Shown piece after piece: positions 53,201 to 60,116 of a stretch of DNA of 64,000 bases (positions are counted from its first letter, which is position 1; every line of letters begins with the position of its first letter). Source of the DNA: Streptomyces huiliensis (GTDB taxonomy: Bacteria; Actinomycetota; Actinomycetes; Streptomycetales; Streptomycetaceae); contig NZ_JAIQLH010000010.1 in the NCBI RefSeq assembly GCF_020037025.1, positions 40,769 to 104,768 on the forward strand, written 5' to 3'. The notes below the pieces were generated by a model that worked only from the letters and a program-made list of their open reading frames with translations, had not been told where the DNA came from and did not search any database. The position numbers and the translations under genes were made by a program.

Positions 53201-54538
53201 GAAGTCGTACTCACCCAGCTTCTTGATCCAGAAGTCGGAAGAATCCTGGGAGTTCCACGTGGTCGACGAGTCGATGCCCTTGGTCCGCCACAGTTGGACT
53301 CCCTTCTTCTCGCACGAGGCCGCCCAGGTCTCGGGAACGACGAACTCGGCCGAGAGGATGGTCTTGCCCGCGAACCTGGATGTCGGAATCTCGTAGAAGA
53401 GCCGTTTGGTGTCACCCGGTTTGCAGTGGTTCCAGTCGCAGTAGCCCATGCCGGCGTCCTTGTTGCCGTTGAACTTCCACTGCGGCTCATTGGCCCAGTA
53501 CTTGGAGGCCATGGTCCACGCCGACGAACGAGGTGAATACCACTGGGGATCGATGTACACCGGGTACACGGTGTCGGGTCCGGTCAACACTTTCTTGTCC
53601 GGCGTCAGCACCAGCTCCCGCCCGCCGTCGGGTACGTCCACCCCCACTCTGGCCAGTTGTCCCGACTCCCCGGGGCCGGGTACCTGCTGCCGGCCTCCGA
53701 CCGCGGGCGCTGCCTTTCGGGTGTCAGGTCTGCGAAATGGCGCTCCGGGTCGGTTCGACGCGAGAGAACCGGGGCTGGAGTCCCACATCATCGGAGTGGG
53801 CGCCTCGAAGACCGTGCCCCCTGCGCCCTGGTCGACCGCACTGAGACCTCCCTGCGCCGTCTCCTGAACCGCAACGCCTTCCCCTGCGATCCTCAGGCGA
53901 AGGTGGGCGAGCTCCGGATTGGCGGCAGCCTTCGCCGACTTCACCACCAGCAATTGAGCGAACCCGTCCACCTGGGCGGTGAGCCGGAGATCGACGTCCG
54001 GCAGGACATCGGGGTACGTGGCTGTATCCCCCTCCAACCGCGGTGTTGGAAGCTTGTCGGGCCACTCGAGAGCCAACTTACGGCCTGCTTTGTCAAGCCT
54101 GGCCAAAGAAGTGTCGCCACCTCCGGAGAACGAGACTCCGAGGGTGGCGACATGCGGCGAGATCGACCCCTCGGGTCTTCTCTCCAACGCGACGTCCGTG
54201 GGGCGCCATTCACCGTTCACACGGGCCCTGACCGGCCTCAGGTACTCTCGCGTTTCCAGTGTGCCGTCCGGTTTGGCGACCACGTCCCAGCTCTCACCTC
54301 GCTGGGAAGCCACCTCCACGTTCCTGCCGGAACGCTTTGCCTCCGCGAGCGCGTCGGCTTCCGTCGAAGCGACCTTGGGGTCACCCGAATTCCCGTCCTG
54401 TGGCGCGAAGTTCCTCGCCGGAGCCGCGCCTGCCGCGGACGCGGCCACGACACCGGACAAACCCCCGGCAACCAAGGCCAGGCCGAGTCCGCAGGCGACC
54501 GCTGCACCTGAGGCACGTGCCCGTGCATGCCACAACAT
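50219..54538 (-). CDS. Large secreted LamG-domain protein, partner of the RHS toxin
   Basis: A 1439-residue exported protein. The signal peptide is SGAAVACGLGLALVAGGLSGVVAAS (ending at about 40). The N-terminal half resembles DNRLRE-like extracellular proteins (YPVYIDPQWYSPRSSAWTMASKYW; Trp/Cys-rich). Three LamG/concanavalin-like domains follow, marked by repeated GKSLSLNGTDAYAETD, GKALSLDGVRDYATVD and GGLKLNGVNAAAFTG, each with EWTHL(V/A)GV and ELRLFVNG-type strands. The ATG at 54538 with GGGGAGG is preferred to a GTG ten codons upstream. It lies 135 bases ahead of the RHS toxin gene on the same strand, probably in one operon. A role in surface binding or delivery of the toxin is inferred. 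Confidence 0.85.
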   Translation of the reverse strand: MLWHARARASGAAVACGLGLALVAGGLSGVVAASAAGAAPARNFAPQDGNSGDPKVASTEADALAEAKRSGRNVEVASQRGESWDVVAKPDGTLETREYLRPVRARVNGEWRPTDVALERRPEGSISPHVATLGVSFSGGGDTSLARLDKAGRKLALEWPDKLPTPRLEGDTATYPDVLPDVDLRLTAQVDGFAQLLVVKSAKAAANPELAHLRLRIAGEGVAVQETAQGGLSAVDQGAGGTVFEAPTPMMWDSSPGSLASNRPGAPFRRPDTRKAAPAVGGRQQVPGPGESGQLARVGVDVPDGGRELVLTPDKKVLTGPDTVYPVYIDPQWYSPRSSAWTMASKYWANEPQWKFNGNKDAGMGYCDWNHCKPGDTKRLFYEIPTSRFAGKTILSAEFVVPETWAASCEKKGVQLWRTKGIDSSTTWNSQDSSDFWIKKLGEYDFAYGFEGCASADAEFKVLDTVKEAAGKSWSSVTFGLRASDENDTYAWKRFADRAYLRVQYNQTPPQITMSQLSMEYGGKCRIPEKAVRVRSLGKIYANHVTDPDGDDVAVEFQAEWDAGDGKGSIARWKPGLTSFKKSGSDFAVTLPSNITVNTPVNWYVRSYDRRGYSPWSYAGSPSGCYFVRDPKVLPAPKMASADYPESKPGSSGDDDDPWYDGVGRYGSFTVGPAGKDITKYIYGINGDATPKNTLGTSEGAARVIKALPGDAGLNFVTVQALDAVGNMSEPYTYRYKVRAGQPERATWAMDEGPDAKQAEGSTPARPAELHGGSVTGADGAMGKSLSLNGTDAYAETDVPIVDTSGGFTVSAWAKLSKMPSEPAAIATQPGNHSPGFSMYYSKDYDRWAFSQFASDTDGALPVRVMQQKPGGVKPEEWTHLVGVYDSGEDELRLFVNGRQEAAVSYKTPWDARRGLLIGASSANGKPNAFFPGQIDELEIFNKPASANEVSRLYAKEHIRGPGRPARAIFPLDEAPGAKEVTGRADVMPAVFHGSPQPGSDGVDGKALSLDGVRDYATVDAPHFNTMGAFALSAWVRLPKEKPTHTAVVVTQAGVHASGVELYYSPSYDRWVLNQHTQDTADAPSNKVVQSAGTPPQGGEWTHLAGVRDIVAGTLTLYVNGVEAGTGPLAAPWYADRQLQIGAGAYSGKQENFFPGEIDEVRIYDRPVSIHEVRQLVKQRPLVRGRWKFETAAGNPAISPDALPDKRAARHDMTFTGGAAIGEGHVDKGGLKLNGVNAAAFTGGVPVDTGGSFTMTTWAQRVADKPGRGMTVMSAEGKSQNAFSVRYVPGDGGAGDGHGRWQVVLHGKDAEKDVTLSTVDNRAFQDAGEWNHLAVVYDGFSDELRLYVNGALEEFSCPADPDAAKAAGCADRSSRAGNAISFGASKSLHIGRAMVKGSAAEYWSGQVDDVWAFQGALSDAQIKQLATGMRDAPTQVPND

Positions 54539-54834
54539 TCCCCCAAGCCCTCCCCAAAGCTTGTACACGTAAAGCGACGCGAAGTGACGATAGGGGCACA
54601 GGAAGCGTTGGTCTACACCTGAGACGCTGCGACATTTCAGTCCGCATCATGCAACTCACGGCATTCTCTGACGTGTCGAGCCTCACATGCTCCTGCGGCC
54701 GGATGTTCGCTTCTCGTGTTCACGACCGGCGGCCCGGACATTCACTCGAGGGGCTGAAGGAGCGCCGCCGGTGTGGGTGGGGGCAGTACGCTGGCGAGCC
54801 ACCGATCAGCCAACGGCGTGGTAGGGATGAGGAC

Positions 54835-55332
54835 TTGACCGGACACCCGCAGTTTCCCCGAGCCGAGTGGCTGGCTCGGCGGGCCCGGATTCTGGGCTGC
54901 GCCGCGGCGCTCGTGCACGACAGTGAGCAGCGGATTCTTATGCTGCGCACGTCCTGGAGTGGCGCGTGGCAGTTGCCCGGGGGTGGGCATGACGACGGCG
55001 AGGATCTGTGGCAGACCGCCGTGCGGGAGACGTTCGAGGAGACGGGGCTGGCGATGCCGGAGGTGCCCGAGTTGCTGGCCGTGGACTGGGGAGTGCACCC
55101 GGAAGGCATTCCCGAGGTGTTCGCGCTGTTCAAGGGGCCGCTCGTCGACGCGGGGAGCGTCGAGGTGCGGCTGTCCGACGAGCACGACGCCTGGCGCATG
55201 CTCACCGCGGAGGAGTGGGCGCCGTTGGTCGCGCCGAGGCAGGCCCGGGTCCTGGCCGTCGCGACGGAGGTGCTGCTCGGCGGACGGTGCCCGTACCTCC
55301 GTGAGGCCGGGCATCTGGCCGACGTCCGGTAG
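54835..55332 (+). CDS. Nudix hydrolase
   Basis: A 165-residue Nudix protein with box GGGHDDGEDLWQTAVRETFEETGLAM (about 42-67; the conserved REx2EExG is present as RETFEETG). The TTG at 54835 is proposed because GGGATGAGG lies just before it; upstream ATGs add a low-complexity Arg-rich extension. It is divergent from the LamG gene across about 296 bp in which no other gene is seen. The substrate is unknown. Confidence 0.8.
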   Translation: MTGHPQFPRAEWLARRARILGCAAALVHDSEQRILMLRTSWSGAWQLPGGGHDDGEDLWQTAVRETFEETGLAMPEVPELLAVDWGVHPEGIPEVFALFKGPLVDAGSVEVRLSDEHDAWRMLTAEEWAPLVAPRQARVLAVATEVLLGGRCPYLREAGHLADVR

Positions 55333-55382
55333 CACCGACGTCCGGTGGCGCCGACGCCCCGTAGCGCGGGCCCGGCCGGTCG

Positions 55383-55970
55383 TCAGGACTCTGTCGCATC
55401 GGGCCGGTGGTGGCGCCGGTAGTAGCGGGCGACGCGGTTGCGGTTGCCGCAGCGGGACGGGGAGCACCAACGGCGGCGGGGGTGGGCCGGTAGGAAGAGG
55501 AGGACGCAGTCGGCGTCCTCGCACTGCTTCAGCCTGCCGGCCCCGGGGGCGGCGAGCAGCTCGGCCGTGGCCTCGGCCAGGAGAGCGGCGAGGCGGACAC
55601 CGAGGGGGCCGGTGCGGCGGGGGACGGCCGTGACCTCGGTGCCGTTCCAGTGGAGTTCGCGTACGGAGGGTGCCGCGCGCTGGGCCTCGGTGAGGGCGCG
55701 AAGGGCGGGTTTCGGGGGCGGGGTGCCCTCCAGGAGCGCCCGGAGGGCCGCCTCGGCGTGGGCGCGGACGGCGTGGACGGGGGCGAGGTCGGCCCCGGTC
55801 GGTGCGGCACCCCGGACTTCCCCGCCCAGGCGGTCCGCCTGCAGGGCCAGCCAGTCGGCCAGTTGCCGCGGGGTGGCGAGCAGGTCCGCGCGGCCCTCGG
55901 CGTCCGCCGGGCGGGTGTTGACGAGGTCCAGCGGCAGGGCCTCACCGGTCAGCAGGGCTTGGTCGGGCAT
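55383..55970 (-). CDS. CGNR zinc-finger (ABATE) transcriptional regulator
   Basis: A 195-residue regulator. The N-terminal ABATE domain is followed by the C-terminal CGNR zinc finger, CEDADCVLLFLPAHPRRRWCSPSRCGNRNRVARYY, with all four Cys. Such proteins bind DNA and usually control an adjacent stress or detoxification gene. It is divergent from the alpha/beta hydrolase gene; the 84-bp gap holds paired operator-like repeats. Confidence 0.9.
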   Translation of the reverse strand: MPDQALLTGEALPLDLVNTRPADAEGRADLLATPRQLADWLALQADRLGGEVRGAAPTGADLAPVHAVRAHAEAALRALLEGTPPPKPALRALTEAQRAAPSVRELHWNGTEVTAVPRRTGPLGVRLAALLAEATAELLAAPGAGRLKQCEDADCVLLFLPAHPRRRWCSPSRCGNRNRVARYYRRHHRPDATES

Positions 55971-55995
55971 AGCGGTAATGGTACGTCAGGCGCTT

Positions 55996-56031
55996 GACGC
56001 ATTAGTGCGTCCCTGATCAGACTAATGTGTC
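55996..56031. promoter_or_regulatory. Paired operator half-sites between CGNR regulator and hydrolase
   Basis: GACGCATTAGT (55996-56006) and ACTAATGTGTC (56021-56031) are an inverted pair of 11-bp sites with one mismatch and a 14-base spacer. The first also belongs to a local palindrome, GACGCA-TTAG-TGCGTC (55996-56011), and overlaps a TTGACG -35-like hexamer. AGGAGG of the hydrolase follows at 56041. Control by the CGNR protein is inferred. Confidence 0.6.
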
Positions 56032-56054
56032 TTTACGCCTAGGAGGCATGTGTC

Positions 56055-56948
56055 ATGACGTCGGCAACCGCACCCCGCATCGCCGTTCCGGCCCGTACCG
56101 TCCATCGGTTCGTCGAGGTCGACGGGGTGGAGGTCTTCTACCGGGAGTCCCTGCCCGACCACCCCGACGCCCCGGTGGTGCTGCTCCTGCACGGCTTCCC
56201 CTCCGCGTCGCACCAGTTCCGGCGCCTCATGGACGCCCTCGGCCGGACCCACCGGCTCATCGCCCCCGACTACCCGGGCTTCGGGCACACGCGGACCCCG
56301 GACGGGTACGGCTACTCCTTCGAGCGGCTCGCCGACACTCTCGAAGGCTTCGTCGAAGCCCTCGGGCTCACCCGGTTCGCGATGTACCTCTTCGACTTCG
56401 GCGCGCCCGTCGACTTCCGCCTGGCGCTCCGCCGGCCCGAGCGGATCGCCGGGCTCATCGTGCAGAACGGCAACGCGTACGCCGAGGGACTCTCGGACGC
56501 GGCCCGCGAGTTCACCGCCCTCACCCCGGACACCCCCGGCGCCGACGAGGCCGTCCTCGGTCTGTTCACCCTGGAGGCCACGCGCGCCCAGTACGAGGGC
56601 GGCACCGAGCGGCCCGAACTGGTCGCCCCCGAAGGCTGGGTGCTCGACCAGCACTTCCTCGACCTGCCGGGCCGCAAGGAGGCGCAGCGGGCCCTCGCCT
56701 ACGACTACAAGAGCAACATCGCCGCCTATCCGCGCTGGCAGGCGTGGCTGCGCGAGCACCGGCCGCCGGCCCTGATCGTCTGGGGCGGCCGCGACCCGTT
56801 CTTCCCGGCCCCCGGCGCCCGCGCCTACCTGCGCGACCTGCCCGACGCCGAGCTCCACCTCTTCGACACCGGCCACTTCGCGCTGGAGGAGTGCGTGCCC
56901 GAGATCGCCCCGCTGATCGACGGCTTCCTCGCGCGCGTGTGGGGGTGA
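56055..56948 (+). CDS. Alpha/beta hydrolase, epoxide hydrolase/haloalkane dehalogenase-like
   Basis: A 297-residue hydrolase. The oxyanion region HGFPSASHQFRRLMDAL (about 42-58), a lid-type middle region and a nucleophile segment MYLFDFGAPVDFRLAL with Asp in the nucleophile position point to the dehalogenase/epoxide hydrolase branch. The charge relay is completed by Asp in WGGRDPFFPAPG and His in DTGHFALEE. AGGAGG lies 8 bases before the ATG. The divergent CGNR regulator probably controls it. Confidence 0.88.
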   Translation: MTSATAPRIAVPARTVHRFVEVDGVEVFYRESLPDHPDAPVVLLLHGFPSASHQFRRLMDALGRTHRLIAPDYPGFGHTRTPDGYGYSFERLADTLEGFVEALGLTRFAMYLFDFGAPVDFRLALRRPERIAGLIVQNGNAYAEGLSDAAREFTALTPDTPGADEAVLGLFTLEATRAQYEGGTERPELVAPEGWVLDQHFLDLPGRKEAQRALAYDYKSNIAAYPRWQAWLREHRPPALIVWGGRDPFFPAPGARAYLRDLPDAELHLFDTGHFALEECVPEIAPLIDGFLARVWG

Positions 56949-56955
56949 TTCCGGG

Positions 56956-56980
56956 GCGCCGGTGGTCCGTCGGCCCCGGC
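56956..56980. repeat. Direct repeat flanking the terpene cassette, left copy
   Basis: A 25-bp segment starting GCGCCGGTGGTCCG and ending CGGCCCCGGC matches 59706-59730 with one mismatch. It is the outer end of the longer duplicated segment that includes the NIPSNAP remnant. Confidence 0.8.
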
Positions 56981-57210
56981 CCGGAGCCCCCCCCGGTCCC
57001 GGCGGCCGCGGGACGAGCGGCGACCGCGGGGCCGTCGGGCGTCCCCCCGCGGGAGAATCCTCCGTCCCCACCGTCGAGCGGGCGTGGGAAGCGGCACTCG
57101 TACCGCTTGACGCGGCGGGTGGTGCGGGCCGGTCCGCCTGGCCGCCCGGTACTCCGGGCAGGCCGTGCCGTCCGCGCGGTACCGCTCGTACGCGGCCATG
57201 CGGCGCGGGG
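56956..57210 (-). pseudogene. Degenerate partial copy of the NIPSNAP locus
   Basis: This non-coding stretch (minus-strand reading) is a decayed duplicate of the 3' part of the NIPSNAP gene at 59739-60077. AAYERYRADGTACPEYR in one frame, then ARTTRRVKRYECRFPRPLDGG in another, correspond to AAYERYRTDSTTDPECQ and ARTTRCIKRYERRFLRPLDGG of the intact gene. The frameshift and missing start show that it is broken. The similarity continues past the gene's stop to GCGCCGGTGGTCCGTCGGCC at 56956-56975. It directly abuts the terpene synthase stop. Confidence 0.75.
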
Positions 57211-57220
57211 CGCGGCGCCG

Positions 57221-58297
57221 TCACCTTCCCGGGTCGAGGTGGTCCCACCACCAGGCGACCGCGGGGTACGGCAGCGGGCCGGTGGGCAGGTCCGTGGGGG
57301 CCTCGTCGGTGATGCGGGCGTCGCGGGTGGTGCCGGGGAGGACGTAGCGGGGGTTGGTGATGCCGAGGACGATGGCGCCGCTGATGACGCGTTCCATCGC
57401 GCCGAAGTACCGTCGCAGCTGAGGGCTGGCCTGCGGGAGGATCTGCCCGCGGAGCCGGAGATAGAGATCCAGCACACGGTTGCGGAGGGTGATCGCCTCA
57501 CGCATGGCGTCGTGGAGGGAGAGACCGGGGTCGTCGTGCCGGAGGGCGTGGAAGATGTTGCACTTCTCCATGCCGGGGCGGAGCTCCCGGTGGTAGGACC
57601 ACCGGTCGTCGTCGAGCGCCGGGACGAACATGGCGGCCTCGACGGCGGCCTTCACGGCCGGTGCCGCGGCTTCGCGCGCGGGGACCTCGATGCCTTCCAC
57701 GGCGTCGAGGAACGCGGGCGTCGCGTCGATGCCGACGGATCCGCGGCGCATGGCCAGGTAGTCGTTCACCGACAGCCGGTCGCCCCGCTCCCGCTGGCCC
57801 GTCTCCCACAGCATCGACCACACCCACAGCATCTGCCCGGTGACGAACCGGTCGAACTGCACCGGTGTCATAAGGCGGCGCAGGCGCCTGAACGCGTCGC
57901 TGACCGCGTTGTCGAGCGGCGTGCCGTGGGGGAAGGCGCCGGGCGTGCGCATGAGGTACGTCCAGCGGGCGAGCCGGGTGACGACGTCGCAGGTCCGTGC
58001 CGTACCCGGGGCGGGGACGGCGAGGTCGTCGGCGCGGAACGCCCAGGAGTTGTAGTCGGCCAGCGCCTGGGCGAGTTCGCCGGTGGCATGCGGCAAGAGG
58101 TGGACCAGGACGCCCGCGCCGGCGTGGGCGAGCACGGTCGCGGCCGCGTCGTCGCCCCCGCCCAGGTCGTACGCGCGGGCGAACGCCAGCGTGCCGGCCA
58201 GGAGGCGGTCGGCCTCCGGGCTGGTCTCGCTGGGGAAGGGGCAGAAGAAGGTCCAGAATCCGTCGGGCAGTCGGGGGTCGTGCGTCGTGGACGTCAC
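57221..58297 (-). CDS. Class I terpene synthase
   Basis: A 358-residue terpene cyclase. Both metal-binding elements can be seen, but the first is unusual: FRADDLAVP (Asp90-Asp91) in place of a full DDxx(D/E). The second reads DDRWSYHRE (230-238), an NSE/DTE-type motif with Asp for Asn. Length and the alpha-helical style (NDYLAMRRGS, NIFHALRHDDPG) fit bacterial terpene synthases. GGAAGGAGAGG precedes the GTG at 58297. It starts 33 bases after the GGPP-type synthase stop, so the pair is an operon and a diterpene product is likely. The product cannot be predicted. Confidence 0.78.
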   Translation of the reverse strand: MTSTTHDPRLPDGFWTFFCPFPSETSPEADRLLAGTLAFARAYDLGGGDDAAATVLAHAGAGVLVHLLPHATGELAQALADYNSWAFRADDLAVPAPGTARTCDVVTRLARWTYLMRTPGAFPHGTPLDNAVSDAFRRLRRLMTPVQFDRFVTGQMLWVWSMLWETGQRERGDRLSVNDYLAMRRGSVGIDATPAFLDAVEGIEVPAREAAAPAVKAAVEAAMFVPALDDDRWSYHRELRPGMEKCNIFHALRHDDPGLSLHDAMREAITLRNRVLDLYLRLRGQILPQASPQLRRYFGAMERVISGAIVLGITNPRYVLPGTTRDARITDEAPTDLPTGPLPYPAVAWWWDHLDPGR

Positions 58298-58330
58298 GCC
58301 TGCCTCTCCTTCCGGGGTCGGGGGACCGGT

Positions 58331-59455
58331 CTACCGGTCGCGCCGGGTGATCATGTGGGCCAGCGCCGTGAGCTCCGCGGCCGGTCGTGGCGCGGGACCG
58401 GCCGCCGCCAGGTGATGCAGGGCGCGGTCGAGGGACCGCCGGATCTCGTCGAGGGTGCGGGCCCGGCCGCCGGCCTCCCCCACCAGGCGGGCCGCCCGGT
58501 CCAGTTCCGCCGGGGACAGGGGATCGCGCCGGTCGTAGATCCGGGCCAGCTCCCGCGCGGGCGGTCCGCCGTCGGCCAGGGCCGCCGCGATCGGCAGCGT
58601 CCGCCGCCGGGCGGCCAGATCGGACCGGGCCGGCTTGCCGGTGCGCCGTGGGTCGCCCCAGATGCCCAGCAGGTCGTCCACCAGCTGGAACGCCACGCCG
58701 GCGTGCGAGCCGAACGCCCTCAGCCGCTCCACGCGCGCCGGGCTCGCGTCCGCGGCGAGGGCACCGAGCCCGCAGGCGACGGCGAACAGGGCTCCGGTCT
58801 TGGCCGCCGCCGTCGCCACGCACTCGGCCGCCGACGCCGGGGAACGCCCGCCCGCGCCCGAGTCGGCGTACTCGCCGTCGATCAGCTCCTGTACCCCGGT
58901 GGTCAGCTGCGTCACCCCCGCCCCACTCAGTGGCGCCGCCGCCTCCACCAGCACCTGGACGGCCAGGAAGAACAGCGCGTCCCCGGTGAGGACGGCCGCC
59001 GGGAGGCCGCAGCGCGCCCACAGCGCCGGGCGGCCGCGGCGGATCCGGTCGCCGTCGATGACGTCGTCGTGCAGCAGCGAGGCGTTGTGGACCAGTTCCA
59101 CGGACACCGCGGCCGGGACGGCCGCGGCCCGCTCCCCGCCGAGGGCCTCGCAGGACAGCAGCACCAACGCCGCCCGCACCGCCTTGCCCATGGGCAGGGG
59201 CCCGGCCGCCGGTGGCGCGCCTTCCTCGTCCCACCAGCCGAAGTGCAGCCCGGCCAGGTGCCGGACGTCCGCGGGCAGCCGGTCGACGGCCCGGCGCAGC
59301 GCCGTACCGGTCCGGGCGGCGGCCTCGCGCAAGAGCCGCCCCACCGGGGTCGCCGGGCCGGGAGGCGGCCCCTCGGCCACCTCAGCCGTCCCTGGGAGTC
59401 CGGCGTTCCCGTCTCCCCTGCCACGGCAGGCGGTGCCCGGCGGGTCCGCCGGCAC
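58331..59455 (-). CDS. Polyprenyl diphosphate synthase, GGPP synthase type
   Basis: A 374-residue trans-isoprenyl diphosphate synthase. The first Asp-rich motif is LLHDDVIDGDRIRRG (DDxxD complete), the second FQLVDDLLGIWGDP, the form seen in many streptomycete GGPP synthases. The chain-length region (NASLLHDDV with small residues upstream) suggests a C20 product, inferred only. The GTG at 59455 gives a 40-residue Pro/Gly-rich extension; the true start may be later, near VGRLLREAAART. It feeds the terpene synthase downstream. Confidence 0.88.
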   Translation of the reverse strand: MPADPPGTACRGRGDGNAGLPGTAEVAEGPPPGPATPVGRLLREAAARTGTALRRAVDRLPADVRHLAGLHFGWWDEEGAPPAAGPLPMGKAVRAALVLLSCEALGGERAAAVPAAVSVELVHNASLLHDDVIDGDRIRRGRPALWARCGLPAAVLTGDALFFLAVQVLVEAAAPLSGAGVTQLTTGVQELIDGEYADSGAGGRSPASAAECVATAAAKTGALFAVACGLGALAADASPARVERLRAFGSHAGVAFQLVDDLLGIWGDPRRTGKPARSDLAARRRTLPIAAALADGGPPARELARIYDRRDPLSPAELDRAARLVGEAGGRARTLDEIRRSLDRALHHLAAAGPAPRPAAELTALAHMITRRDR

Positions 59456-59705
59456 GGCTCACCGCGCTCTCCCCGGCTCCGCGCCGGGGCGTGTGGGGGC
59501 GCCGTGGTCACCCGTCGGGCCTCGGACGACTGCGCAGCAGGCGGTCATGGTCCTCCACCGTTCCTCGACGGAAGCGTGCGGGCGGCGATGCGACGCCCCT
59601 CCATCAGAGTCGAACCCCCGAGCGACTGCCAAGTGCCCTGTCGGTCATGTTCCCGGCGCGACGGAGCGCTGTCTTCCGGATTCCGGCCGGACGCGGCGGG
59701 AGAGA

Positions 59706-59730
59706 GCGCCGGTGGTCCGCCGGCCCCGGC
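59706..59730. repeat. Direct repeat flanking the terpene cassette, right copy
   Basis: Matches 56956-56980 in 24 of 25 positions. The similarity resumes inside the NIPSNAP gene, for example GCGGTACCGCTCGTACGCGG at about 59880-59899 and 57177-57196. The remaining part of the 59456-59738 gap shows no gene. Confidence 0.8.
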
Positions 59731-59738
59731 GCGAACCG

Positions 59739-60077
59739 CTACGCGGACGCCACCGCCGCGGCACCCTCGGTCCCGCCGTCCAGCGGGCGGAGGAAGCGGC
59801 GTTCGTAGCGCTTGATGCAGCGGGTGGTGCGGGCCAGTTCGAAGGCTTCCTGGCATTCGGGGTCGGTCGTGCTGTCCGTGCGGTACCGCTCGTACGCGGC
59901 GAGGCTGGGGAAGGAGAAGAGGGCGTAGGCGATGTCGCTGTCGCCCTCGCTGGGCAGGAAGTAGCCGTGGTGCGTGCCGCCGAAGCGGTTGACCAGCCGG
60001 ACCCAGCGGCGGCCGTACTCCTCGAAGTCCGCGAGTTTGTCGGCGTCGATCTCGTATTTCAGGTGAATGGTGATCAT
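59739..60077 (-). CDS. NIPSNAP-family protein
   Basis: A 112-residue ferredoxin-fold protein of the NIPSNAP family, opening MITIHLKYEIDADKLADFEEYGRRW and containing FGGTHHGYFLPSEGDSDIAYALFSF. The biochemical role of bacterial members is not settled. It lies 39 bases downstream of the DevS-like kinase gene on the same strand and may be cotranscribed. A broken copy lies on the far side of the terpene cassette. Confidence 0.88.
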   Translation of the reverse strand: MITIHLKYEIDADKLADFEEYGRRWVRLVNRFGGTHHGYFLPSEGDSDIAYALFSFPSLAAYERYRTDSTTDPECQEAFELARTTRCIKRYERRFLRPLDGGTEGAAAVASA

Positions 60078-60116
60078 GGCTGCATGATGCTGGTGGGTCG
60101 ACTGGGAGGGAAGTGG

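Noticed and set aside
56027..59815. 1262-codon plus-strand open frame over the hydrolase and terpene region
   Set aside because: It overlaps four better-supported genes and has composition typical of a non-coding frame.
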